Assembly (NCBI GenBank): GCA_934675625.1
Contig: CAKURH010000041.1
Coordinates: forward strand, 1-31,802
Reading direction: 5' to 3'
DNA from: an uncultured Kiritimatiellota bacterium
GTDB taxonomy: Bacteria; Verrucomicrobiota; Kiritimatiellia; RFP12; UBA1067
DNA length: 31,802 nt
Within the stretch, counting starts at the first letter, position 1, and the number at the start of each line of letters is the position of its first letter. Under the pieces are notes generated by a model. It ran no database searches. It worked only from the letters and a program-made list of their open reading frames with translations, and was not told where the DNA came from. The position numbers and the translations under genes are program-made. Of this stretch, positions 9,086 through 16,900 are shown piece by piece.

Positions 9086-9772
9086 TCACAGGGCGTAGCG
9101 GCGGCCGAGCAGCGGATACTTCGCGCCGGCGGCCGGGTTGTAGGGCAGGAACTCGATCGGCGAGTCGCCCGCCCACGCGCGAAACGCCGCGCGGTCGGTC
9201 GCCGTGTCGTTCACGCCCGGAATGCACGGCACCCGGAAGACGTGCCGCACGCCCGACGTCTTGAGCCACGCGACATTCTCCCGCACGACGGCAAGATCGC
9301 CGCCGCACCATTTCGCGAAAGCCGCCGCCTCGTGCAGCTTCAGATCCTGATAGACGAAGTCGAGCCGCGCGACGACGCGGCGATACGTTTCGGGCGGACA
9401 GCAACCGCTCGTCTCCACCGCGAGCCCGACGCCCGCCGCCGTCGGCTGCGCCCGCAGCGCGTCGATCAGCGCGAGCAGGAAGTCCGCCTGCGCAAGCGGC
9501 TCGCCGCCGGAGAACGTGACGCCGCCGCCGGACTGCGCCAGAATGTCGGCATTCTTCAGCAGCTCCGCCGCAAGTGCGTCAGGCGTCCAGTCCTCTCCGC
9601 AGACGACCGACGTGCCGTCGCGGCGTCGCATCGTCTCCTTCGCGAACGCCTGTCCCTCCGGGTTGTGGCACCACGCGCACCGCAGGGGACAGCCCTTGAA
9701 GAAGACGGTCGTGCGGATGCCCGGCCCGTCCTGCAAGGTGAACTCGCGGATCTCGAAGACGCGCCCGGTCAT
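9086..9772 (-). CDS. glycyl-radical-enzyme activating enzyme (radical SAM, PflA type)
   Basis: The product has 228 residues. It should use S-adenosylmethionine and a [4Fe-4S] cluster to place the glycyl radical on the enzyme encoded just upstream. The cluster motif is KGCPLRCAWC (C28, C32, C35), and SGGEPLAQ near residue 90 is the SAM-contacting GGE motif. The N-terminal FTLQDGPGIRTTVFF is standard for the family. It lacks the extra ferredoxin-like insert found in many activases of dehydratase-type radical enzymes and is close to PflA size (246 in E. coli). Its ATG overlaps the stop of the radical enzyme gene by four bases (ATGA), so translation is coupled. The last 28 bp, including the stop, are repeated at 574-601. 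It is the last gene of operon 2. Confidence 0.92.
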   Translation of the reverse strand: MTGRVFEIREFTLQDGPGIRTTVFFKGCPLRCAWCHNPEGQAFAKETMRRRDGTSVVCGEDWTPDALAAELLKNADILAQSGGGVTFSGGEPLAQADFLLALIDALRAQPTAAGVGLAVETSGCCPPETYRRVVARLDFVYQDLKLHEAAAFAKWCGGDLAVVRENVAWLKTSGVRHVFRVPCIPGVNDTATDRAAFRAWAGDSPIEFLPYNPAAGAKYPLLGRRYAL

Positions 9773-11835
9773 GCGACGGCCAGCTCGACGCGGCGGATGA
9801 TCTGGTCCTGATACTCGCGGTCAAGCTCGACGAAATAGCCCGACCAGCCCCACACGCGCACGATCAGGTGGCGATGCCGTTCGGGATGCGCCTGCGCATC
9901 CAGCAGCGTCTCGCGGTTGATCGTGTTGATCTGCATCTGGTGTCCGCCGCGATCGACGAAGAACTTCACGAGCTGCGCGACCTTGGCAACGCCGTCCGGG
10001 AACGCGAACGCCGAATCGTGGATCTCGATCGTGAGCGGCCCGCCGTTGCAGACCGGCACGAGATCCGGCGCCGTGAACGAGCGGACGACCGAGATCGGCC
10101 CCTTGACCGGCGCGTCGAGCGACGGCGCGTAGTTGGCCGAGAGCGGCTGCCCTTTCAGGCGTCCGTCGGCGCTTGCGGGAACTTCGCGCGCGTGCCAGAT
10201 GTAGTACATCGCCGAGCCCGTGCCCGGACGGAAGATTCCGCCTCGGTCGTTCCGCTTGCCGTCGAAGGCGTGCCCCCAGAAGTCGACGAGCCGCTGCGCG
10301 ATCGCGTCGACGCGCGGATCGGCATTTCCCATCTTCGGCGCGGCCTTCGCCGCCGCGAGGATGTCGGGCCGCCCGGCGAAGTCGGTGTCGAGGAGGCGCA
10401 CGAGTTCCGGCAGCGTCACGAGCTTCCGCTCGAAGACGAGATCCCGCACGGAGGCGAGCGAATCGACGGCGACGGCAATGCCCGTGCCGTGGATGCCGAA
10501 GTTGTTGTACTTCGCGCCTCGGCAGATGTCGCGCGCCCGGTCGATGCAACCCGTGGAGAGAACCGAGACAAAAGGCCCCGGCAGAATCTCGACGTGGCGA
10601 TACTTCACGACGAGCGCATCCGCCCGACGTTGGATCTCGTCGAAGAACGCGCGCTCGACGGTCTCGTAGGTCGCCGCGTCCGAAGCCGCCCGCAGCGCCG
10701 CGTCCAGACAGCCGACGAACGACACGGCGTCAATGTTGTTGATGTCCAGTCCGCAGCCGGGAATCAGGAACTCCCAGCAGGCGGCGACGGAGTAGTCGCG
10801 CGCGTCTTCGAGGTCGTAGCCCCACCGCACGAGCGCGGGAATGACGACGTCGTCGTTCGCGTACTGCGGGAAGCCCAGCCCCTTCGCCGTCAGCTCCGTG
10901 CCGGCCTTGTAGACGTCGAGCGGCGTCGTCCTGTCGACGCGCAGGTTGATCTTCGGGTCGACGAGCTTCAGCTCGCCGCACGCCTTCAGGCAGAGGCGCG
11001 AGAGCGCGTTGAACGCGGGCTTCCCGTCGCGCGTCACGCCGCCGAGCATGACGGACTGCCCGTTGTCGCCCTGCTGGACGCCGATGTAGAGGTCGCTGTC
11101 GCGGTTGCAGGCGATGAAGAACTCCTCCAGCCACGCGAGCGCCGCGTCGTCCGTGAGCCGCCCCGCCCGGATGTCGGCGTCATAATAGGGGTAGAGATAC
11201 TGGTCGATGCGTCCGAGTCCGCAGTGATACTCACCCTCGCACCAGAGCGCGTAGTGAAGGACGCGCAGCACCTGCAGCGCCTCCGAGAACGTCTTCGCGC
11301 CCGTGTGAACGGCGGAGAGAAGTTGGTCGTTGGCAGTCGAGGGTTGCGCGCTGAGGGCCTGGATGTAGCGGTCGACGAGACCGAGAACCGCCTGGACGGA
11401 GCGGATCGCGTTTTCGAGGAAGCTGATGCCGTCGTCATCCTTCTCGGCGCGGGCACGCGACAGGCGCGCCGCCAGCTCGGCGAGACGCGCGTCGAGACCG
11501 GCGCGAATCGTCGGCGCGAAGTCGGCCGTCAGGTTAAAGACGACGCCCTTCTCGCCGAAGGCCGTGCCCGCCGCGCGGCGGGCGTCCATTTCGGCGTCGG
11601 AATGGAGGTCGGGAATCTGCCGCACCGTCCGCAGGAAGTGCAGTCGCTCGCCGTCCATGAACGCGGGCGTCTCGGCGGCGAGCATCGCCTCCAGCCCCAT
11701 CCGCGCGCGCGTCTCGTCGTCGATCCGCTCGGCGATGAACCGGTCGAGCAGCGGTTTCCAGTCGACGTCGCGGCGGAACTTCGCCTGCTCCTTGTCAAAG
11801 GTGCGATCCAGCAGTGATTTGATTCTGTCTGTCAT
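9769..11835 (-). CDS. glycyl radical enzyme, PFL/dehydratase superfamily, CxE type, substrate unknown
   Basis: The product has 688 residues, shorter than the usual 780-850. The C-terminal radical loop is LIVRVWGW with the radical Gly near 663. The thiyl site is SVAACWEFLIPG with Cys near 353 and Glu two residues later. That C-x-E pattern is found in the lyase and dehydratase branches (glycerol or diol dehydratase, choline lyase), while pyruvate formate-lyase has Cys-Cys. It is therefore not a classical PFL. Trp in the middle of CxE is unusual to me. The gene follows the sugar transporter by 28 bp and overlaps the activase, inside an operon with a glycosidase, so a sugar or sugar-derived polyol is the likely substrate. 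No microcompartment genes are nearby. There is no clear Shine-Dalgarno; three short AATCGAAT-like repeats precede the ATG. Confidence 0.88.
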   Translation of the reverse strand: MTDRIKSLLDRTFDKEQAKFRRDVDWKPLLDRFIAERIDDETRARMGLEAMLAAETPAFMDGERLHFLRTVRQIPDLHSDAEMDARRAAGTAFGEKGVVFNLTADFAPTIRAGLDARLAELAARLSRARAEKDDDGISFLENAIRSVQAVLGLVDRYIQALSAQPSTANDQLLSAVHTGAKTFSEALQVLRVLHYALWCEGEYHCGLGRIDQYLYPYYDADIRAGRLTDDAALAWLEEFFIACNRDSDLYIGVQQGDNGQSVMLGGVTRDGKPAFNALSRLCLKACGELKLVDPKINLRVDRTTPLDVYKAGTELTAKGLGFPQYANDDVVIPALVRWGYDLEDARDYSVAACWEFLIPGCGLDINNIDAVSFVGCLDAALRAASDAATYETVERAFFDEIQRRADALVVKYRHVEILPGPFVSVLSTGCIDRARDICRGAKYNNFGIHGTGIAVAVDSLASVRDLVFERKLVTLPELVRLLDTDFAGRPDILAAAKAAPKMGNADPRVDAIAQRLVDFWGHAFDGKRNDRGGIFRPGTGSAMYYIWHAREVPASADGRLKGQPLSANYAPSLDAPVKGPISVVRSFTAPDLVPVCNGGPLTIEIHDSAFAFPDGVAKVAQLVKFFVDRGGHQMQINTINRETLLDAQAHPERHRHLIVRVWGWSGYFVELDREYQDQIIRRVELAVA

Positions 11836-11863
11836 AGTGCAATTCGATTATTCGACGATTCGA

Positions 11864-13222
11864 TTATTTCCCGATTCCCAGCCGCCGCTCGATGTCCTCG
11901 ATCGAGCCGCCCTTCGTCTCGGGCATGAAGAAGAGCGCCCAGACGAGCTGGAGCGCCATCATGAAGGCGAAGAACGCGAATGCCCACGTCCCCGCGCGCT
12001 CCGCCACGACGGGGAACGCCCAGGAGATGACGGTGCACATGAACCAGTGCGTGAAGCAGCCGAGGGCCTGTCCCTTCGCGCGGACGACGTTCGGGAAGAC
12101 TTCCGAAATGTAGACCCAGATGACCGCGCCGGACGACACCGCGAAGAACGCGATGAAGCCGAGGATGCCCGCGACGGCGATCGCCGCGTTCGGCTGCGGC
12201 CGGGCGAGCTGCCACGCGACGAGCGCGTGCATCAAGATCATGAGCGCCGAGCCGCCGACGATCATCGCGCGCCGTCCGAAGCGGTCGATCACGAGGAACG
12301 CCAGCATCGTGAACGTCAGGTTCACGCAGCCGACGCCGATCGTCCCGACGAGCGCGGCGTTCGCCGACCCCTCGCCGAAGATCAGCTGGAAGATGCGCGG
12401 CGCGTAATAGTTGATCGCGTTGATGCCCGACACCTGGTTGAAGAACGCGATCAGGAACGCGAGCAGGATCGGCTTGAGGTAGCGCCGCTGGAAGAGCGGC
12501 ACGTCGCCGCCGCCGACCGCCGCCGCGAGCGACGCCCGGATCTCGCCCAGCGTCCGCGTCACCTCCGGATAGCCGATGCGCTCCAGCACGCCCCGCGCCG
12601 CCTCGGCCTGTCCCGCGCGCACGAGCCAGCGCGGCGATTCGGGAATCGTGCCCAGAAGCCCCATGAACAGGAAGATCGGCAGGCACTCGGCGCCGAGCAT
12701 CACGCGCCAGACGATCTTCGGGTCGACGTCCGGCAGGAAGCGCGCGATCAGATAGTTCGAGACGTACGAGATCAGGATGCCGAAGACGATGTTGAACTGG
12801 TTCATCGCCACCAGCCGTCCGCGATACTTCCCCGGCGAGACCTCGACGAGGTAGAGCGGCACGACGACGGAGACACCGCCGATCGCGAGGCCGCCGATGA
12901 AGCGGAACCAGCCGAGGAGATGCGGGCCCCACGTCCGGTCGAACGGCGTGAACGCGCACCCGACGGCCGAAATGAGGAAGAGAGTCCCCATCAGCCACAG
13001 CGTCGGCTTGCGTCCCCAGCGGTCGGACGGACGCCCCGCCGTGAAGACGCCGATGACCGTGCCGATCAGCGCACCCGAAATGATGAGCCCGTGCCAGAAC
13101 GGCGTGAGCGCGAACTCGTCCTGAATCGCCTTCTCCGCGCCGGAGATGACGCCGGAGTCGAAACCGAAGAGGAAGCCGCCAAGCGCGGCGACGACAACAA
13201 TGTAGAAAAGCGACCTGTTCAT
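11864..13222 (-). CDS. MFS sugar:H+ symporter (XylE/GalP/AraE-type sugar porter)
   Basis: The product has 452 residues and twelve predicted membrane helices. Sugar-porter signatures are all present: GGFLFGFDSGVISGA in helix 1, DRWGRK in loop 2-3, the PESPRWLV motif at the end of helix 6, DRFGRR in loop 8-9, and PETKG after helix 12. It should bring a monosaccharide into the cell with a proton. Which sugar cannot be told; the neighbouring clan GH-D enzymes suggest galactose or a related sugar. The start at 13222 has GGGAGG upstream, and the gene lies 17 bp after the glycosidase. It is the second gene of operon 2 and the only transporter in the carbohydrate region. Confidence 0.9.
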   Translation of the reverse strand: MNRSLFYIVVVAALGGFLFGFDSGVISGAEKAIQDEFALTPFWHGLIISGALIGTVIGVFTAGRPSDRWGRKPTLWLMGTLFLISAVGCAFTPFDRTWGPHLLGWFRFIGGLAIGGVSVVVPLYLVEVSPGKYRGRLVAMNQFNIVFGILISYVSNYLIARFLPDVDPKIVWRVMLGAECLPIFLFMGLLGTIPESPRWLVRAGQAEAARGVLERIGYPEVTRTLGEIRASLAAAVGGGDVPLFQRRYLKPILLAFLIAFFNQVSGINAINYYAPRIFQLIFGEGSANAALVGTIGVGCVNLTFTMLAFLVIDRFGRRAMIVGGSALMILMHALVAWQLARPQPNAAIAVAGILGFIAFFAVSSGAVIWVYISEVFPNVVRAKGQALGCFTHWFMCTVISWAFPVVAERAGTWAFAFFAFMMALQLVWALFFMPETKGGSIEDIERRLGIGK

Positions 13223-13239
13223 GATCCCCTGCCTCCCGC

Positions 13240-15504
13240 TTAGAATTCGACCGTGACCGGGACGTCCGCTGAGACGTCGCCGACGAGCGTGACGGCGAGC
13301 ACGCGTCCGTCCGCCTCAAGGGCCGACGTGACCGACGCGCCGTCCGCCGAGACCTTGCGCACGGTGAAGCCCGCCGGCACGGCGACGCGCAGCGTCAGCG
13401 GGAAGCCGCCGACCGTGCTGACGGTCGCCGTCAGCGTCCGGCCCGACCACTGTTCGTCCTTCAGCTCGACGCCGCCCTGCGTGAGGTGCCGGTCGGTCGT
13501 GAGGACCTGCGGCCGCCCCCGGTCGGGACGCAGCGAGACGAGCCGCACGCTGCGCGCGGGCACGGACAGCTCCAGCCGCCCCGTCTGCACGCCGAGGAAC
13601 GCGCCGCCCCAGAACTCCCAGCCGATGAAGCGGCGCGCCGCCGGTTCGCCCAGCTCGTCCCAGTCCACGCCCACGCGCGCCTCGGCGTCGCCCCAGTTGA
13701 AGAGCGCGACGACGTGCCAGTCGCCGAACGGACGCGCCACGTGGAGATCCCAGACGGGGAGATGTCCGAACTGCGGATAGAGCTTCGCCGGGCGCGTGTC
13801 GCAGACCGGCAGCGCCTGCTGGATGAGGCGCACACGGTCGGGCGCGAGTTCGGCCAGCTTGTCGCCGGCGAACGTCTGCTGGCCGGGCAGCGCGACGACC
13901 GTCGCCTCGACCTGCGCCTGTTCGCGCGCCAGCGCCCCCTGGCTCACGAGCATGCAGTCGGGGTCGCTCCAGAAGACGATGCCGTGCGCGAAGATCTGGT
14001 TCACCGTGCACCGGGCCTGGAGGAGGATGTTCGCCCACTTCACCGGCTCGTTCGGATGCACGATGTCGGCGCCCGTGCGGCTCGCGTCGGCGTAGGCCGC
14101 CTCCGCCCCCGTGAAGTGGCCCTGGCACGCGAGAAAGAGGCGGTCGTCGCCGATGCCCTTGCGGAACGCCGCAACCGTGCGCTCAAACGGGTTCGGACAG
14201 TTCGGGTCGCGGAAGCGCGCGCGGACGTCGGGGCGCTCGTACAGGTGGGCGCAGTAGCCCGGCCCGCGCCCGGACATGCCGTCGATCTTGAAGAACTCGT
14301 AGCCCCAGTCATGCGAGGCCGTGTCGAAGATCCGCGTCAGGTGGTCGAGCGCCTCCGGCACCGTCGGGTCGAGCGTGAACTTGCCATTCCACGAGCGGAT
14401 CGGATGCCCCTCCGCGTCATGCAGGAACCAGTCGCGGTGCGCCCGGTAGAACGCCTCGTTGCCCGTGCCGTAGGGCGCCATCCACAGCCCCGGCTTGAAG
14501 CCGAGCTTGCGGATCTCGTCCGCGAGCCACTTCATGCCCTCCGGGAACTGCTTCGCGTAGGTTTCGAGGTTCATGTTGTGGAACTTCGACACCGGCAGCC
14601 GGTCGGAGTTGTCCTGCCACGACTCGATGTTCCAGATCTCCATGCCGAACGGCCTGAACCACTTCGCGGCGAACCGCGCCTCGTCCAGGTTCTCCTTCGA
14701 GCCGGCCTGGTCGAAGTAGGTGTTCCAGCTCAGCCATCCGGTCGGCGCGTGCGGCGCGCGCGCGCGGTCGAGCGGACGGTAGTACGGCACCCATCGGCTC
14801 TTGTAGTAGTCTCGCACGACGGCGAACGACAGCGCGTTGCGCGTCGGGTCGGCGATCGACAGCGTCGCGGCGAGCCGCCACGCGCCGTCCGCCGCCGCCG
14901 ACAGCCGCCCGGACGAGAACGTCAGCGCCTCGTCCGCCGCCGGCGAGAAGAGCGCGTCGTCGTCGCGCGAAACCGCCGCGCCGCTCTTCACCGACAGGAC
15001 GCGGTCGTGCGCCTTGGGCGCGAGCCGGCAGGGGATCGCGTCGCCGCGAAAGGCCAGGTCGGCCTCGAAGCGCAGTTCGCCGTCGTAGGCGAACGCCGTT
15101 CGGTGGTAGACGAGCAGCGAGACGCGGTCGCCGTCCGCCTGGAAGGCGATGTAGCCGTGGACGTTGTCCGCCGGATCGACCAGCGCGAGCCGCCCCTTCG
15201 CGCCGTCCCGCGCGTCCGCGACGCGCCAGGCCGCCGTCTGCGACGGGTCGGCGGCCACGCCCGCGCCCGTCACCTGCGCCGGCCCCGTGAACGCGAGCCG
15301 CCCCGCGACGCGCGCGCCGCTCGCCGCGTGGGCCAGCGTCAGCCGCGCCTCCGCCGCCGCGAAGTCCACCGACCACGCGCCGACGGTGAGCGAAGTGTCC
15401 GCCGACGCCCCGCCGCACACGGCGCAAAACGCCGCCAAGCCAAGCGCCTTTCGCGTCAGATGACGCGCCTTTTTCGTATTCGTTGTCCAATCATTCGTTT
15501 CCAT
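13240..15504 (-). CDS. exported clan GH-D glycoside hydrolase (melibiase-like, probable alpha-galactosidase)
   Basis: The product has 754 residues. It starts at the ATG at 15504 (METNDW), with a basic stretch and the signal ALGLAAFCAVCGGASA. About 260 residues of beta-supersandwich precede a TIM barrel: PTGWLSWNTYF, GMEIWNIESW, GFKPGLWMAPY, TLDPTVPEALDHL, then FFKIDGM with the probable nucleophile Asp near 408 and DASRTGAD with the probable acid/base Asp near 480. The last 200 residues are beta-rich. This layout is that of GH36/GH27-like enzymes; activity on an alpha-galactoside is inferred, not shown. It leads operon 2. The -10 box TATACT ends 7 nt before the ATG with no ribosome site between, so the transcript is probably leaderless. 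Confidence 0.8.
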   Translation of the reverse strand: METNDWTTNTKKARHLTRKALGLAAFCAVCGGASADTSLTVGAWSVDFAAAEARLTLAHAASGARVAGRLAFTGPAQVTGAGVAADPSQTAAWRVADARDGAKGRLALVDPADNVHGYIAFQADGDRVSLLVYHRTAFAYDGELRFEADLAFRGDAIPCRLAPKAHDRVLSVKSGAAVSRDDDALFSPAADEALTFSSGRLSAAADGAWRLAATLSIADPTRNALSFAVVRDYYKSRWVPYYRPLDRARAPHAPTGWLSWNTYFDQAGSKENLDEARFAAKWFRPFGMEIWNIESWQDNSDRLPVSKFHNMNLETYAKQFPEGMKWLADEIRKLGFKPGLWMAPYGTGNEAFYRAHRDWFLHDAEGHPIRSWNGKFTLDPTVPEALDHLTRIFDTASHDWGYEFFKIDGMSGRGPGYCAHLYERPDVRARFRDPNCPNPFERTVAAFRKGIGDDRLFLACQGHFTGAEAAYADASRTGADIVHPNEPVKWANILLQARCTVNQIFAHGIVFWSDPDCMLVSQGALAREQAQVEATVVALPGQQTFAGDKLAELAPDRVRLIQQALPVCDTRPAKLYPQFGHLPVWDLHVARPFGDWHVVALFNWGDAEARVGVDWDELGEPAARRFIGWEFWGGAFLGVQTGRLELSVPARSVRLVSLRPDRGRPQVLTTDRHLTQGGVELKDEQWSGRTLTATVSTVGGFPLTLRVAVPAGFTVRKVSADGASVTSALEADGRVLAVTLVGDVSADVPVTVEF

Positions 15505-15511
15505 GCCCCAA

Positions 15512-15562
15512 AGTATACCATAAAATCCCCCCCTCTGACACAAAAGACATATCCACTTTTTT
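15512..15562 (-). promoter_or_regulatory. promoter of operon 2 with the shared 30-bp upstream element (site B)
   Basis: The minus strand reads TGG TATACT (TATACT at 15512-15517) and then 7 nt to the ATG. The upstream element at 15533-15562 has the core GACACAAAAGACATATC on the plus strand, differing from site A at three of 30 positions and with the same spacing to the -10 box. A run of seven G lies in the spacer, so slippage there would change promoter spacing. Confidence 0.7.
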
Positions 15563-15605
15563 TAAGGAGGCGAAAACCGATTTTCCGTGCGACAGGAGCA
15601 CTGCA

Positions 15606-15833
15606 TCACTCGCGTCTGACCCTTTGGAGGAACGGGCCGGCGGGAAGGCCGATGCCATTGACCAGCGCGCCGAACGCACCGCTGTCGAAGAGGTAGCGGA
15701 TGCGCGTCGGCGCCGGGACACCCTCCGCCGTCACGCGCAGAACGCCGTCCGGGAACGCGAACAGCGGGGCTTTGGCCCTCGCCGACAGCACCGCCGCGAA
15801 CGTCAGAACCAGCGCACAGGCAAGGCTTCTCAT
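15606..15833 (-). pseudogene. internally deleted sialate O-acetylesterase-like gene (signal peptide plus C-terminus)
   Basis: This 75-codon frame begins with a clean signal peptide (MRSLACALVLTFAAVLSARA) and has GGGAGC upstream of its ATG. It goes straight into RIRYLFDSGAFGALVNGIGL and then PAGPF, which looks like the C-terminal edge of SASA-family sialate O-acetylesterases (compare the usual AVRYAW, LYN, GLPASPF pattern). The Ser-His catalytic domain of several hundred residues is absent. The frame is intact across the junction, so a small exported peptide could still be made, but catalysis is excluded. An internal in-frame deletion is the simplest reading. Confidence 0.55.
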
Positions 15834-15846
15834 GCGTTGCTCCCGT

Positions 15847-16769
15847 TCAGCGGATGACGATCGCCAGCCCGCGCGCACGTTTGAGGCGAAGGGCCGTCGG
15901 CGTGCAGACGAGGCACCAGCCTTTGGGAACGCCCACAATCTCGAAGCCGGGCGACGGGTAGCGAATCGCCGTTGCCGACACGAGCGACAGGGGCCGCAGA
16001 CGCAGTGCCGCCTCCGTCAGGACGTCAGCCTCGGTCAGTTTGAGCCGCGTCACGCCCGTCAAGTCCAGCGTGCCGTCAATCGCCGTCGTCTCGCGGTCGA
16101 GAAACTTCTGCGCCGACAGCGCGAGCGTCCCCGACAGCGCAAGGTCGCCGCACCGGCCACGGGCCGCGTGACGTCCTTCACGCTCCAGACGGCGATGTCG
16201 CCGACCTCGCCGCGCCGGTCGGTTCCGCCCATGATGCGATACGTGTCCGCCCCCGTCTTCGAGACGGCAAGGCCGTCCAGATAGCGCATCGGGGTCTTGA
16301 GCTCCAGCGTCTCACGGTCATACGCCTGCACCGGCCAGACGTTGCCGGGCTCCAGCCCGCCCGCATCGTCCGGACACGGATAGCCCGGCAGGACGCGCAC
16401 GTCCCAGTTCCCTTCGGTGTCGACACGTTCAATGACCGCCTGCGTGAACGGCAGCGTCTCGTAGTCGATTGTCACGTTGCGGATCGTCACGTTCGTGCAG
16501 GCCGAAAGATTCAGCATCCGGGAGCGCACCTTGCCGACCAACTCGCCGCCCTGAAAGTCGATCGTCACGTCCGTCACGCCCTTCAGCGCGAGAAAAGCCG
16601 TCCGGTTCGTCGGCAGGTCGACGAAATGACGGCCCTTCGGCACGCGAATCTCCTTCTCGCCGCGCGCCAGGGCCGCCTCGACAAAGGCAATCGGATCAAT
16701 CGCCGCCGACGCGCCGACGCCAGGCAACGCCAACAGGATGGCAAGGAACATCTTCGCTTTCAGATTCAT
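15847..16769 (-). pseudogene. frame-shifted remnant joining a right-handed beta-helix protein to a surface-protein C-terminus
   Basis: From the ATG at 16769 (AAAGG 8-9 nt upstream) there is a signal peptide (MFLAILLALPGVGASA) and about 205 residues of a right-handed parallel beta-helix protein: KGVTDVTIDF, NVTIRNVTIDYETLPFTQ, VLPGYPCPDD. This resembles pectate-lyase-fold or GH110-type proteins. Near 16150 the protein-like reading moves to another minus frame (DLALSGTLALSAQKFLD) and ends at 15847 with RLKRARGLAIVIR. That end resembles the end of the PA14-type protein at 4894. The distal part of the helix domain is missing, so a deletion fused two genes out of frame. The unshifted frame stops at 16059. 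Degenerate site C lies upstream. Confidence 0.6.
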
Positions 16770-16803
16770 GCATTCAACCTTTCGTGACCTTTCAATGCAC
16801 GGG

Positions 16804-16841
16804 AGTATAACATATCGCCCCTCAGGCACACAAGACAAAGA
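16804..16841 (-). promoter_or_regulatory. extended -10 promoter of the remnant gene with a degenerate shared element (site C)
   Basis: The minus strand has TGT TATACT (TATACT at 16804-16809), about 34 nt before the ATG at 16769. Upstream, the plus-strand sequence CTCAGGCACACAAGACA (16821-16837) looks like sites A and B (CTCAGACACAAATGACA) with one base added and one lost. The spacing to the -10 box is shorter than in A and B. Confidence 0.45.
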
Positions 16842-16861
16842 GCGCACGATTACGCCATCAG

Positions 16862-16894
16862 TTTGCGAACGATTTCGCCAAAATTTGCTATACT
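16862..16894 (+). promoter_or_regulatory. promoter and possible autoregulatory palindrome of the hybrid regulator
   Basis: TGC TATACT (16889-16894) lies six bases before the ATG at 16901, so the mRNA is probably leaderless. At 16862-16882 there is an imperfect inverted repeat, TTTGCGAA and TTCGCCAAA separated by four bases, overlapping the expected -35 position. That is a reasonable place for repression, but no protein can be named. Confidence 0.5.
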
Positions 16895-16900
16895 GTCCGC

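Noticed and set aside
9868..11817. Long plus-strand frame opposite the glycyl radical enzyme
   Set aside because: Arg/Glu/Val-rich shadow with no motifs. The minus strand has the Cys and Gly radical sites.
9769..11835. Pyruvate formate-lyase
   Set aside because: No Cys-Cys active site; the CxE pattern belongs to the lyase/dehydratase branches.
11426..15696. Two long plus-strand frames (605 and 736 codons) opposite the transporter and second glycosidase
   Set aside because: Same reason: composition is that of an antisense frame and all family motifs are on the minus strand.
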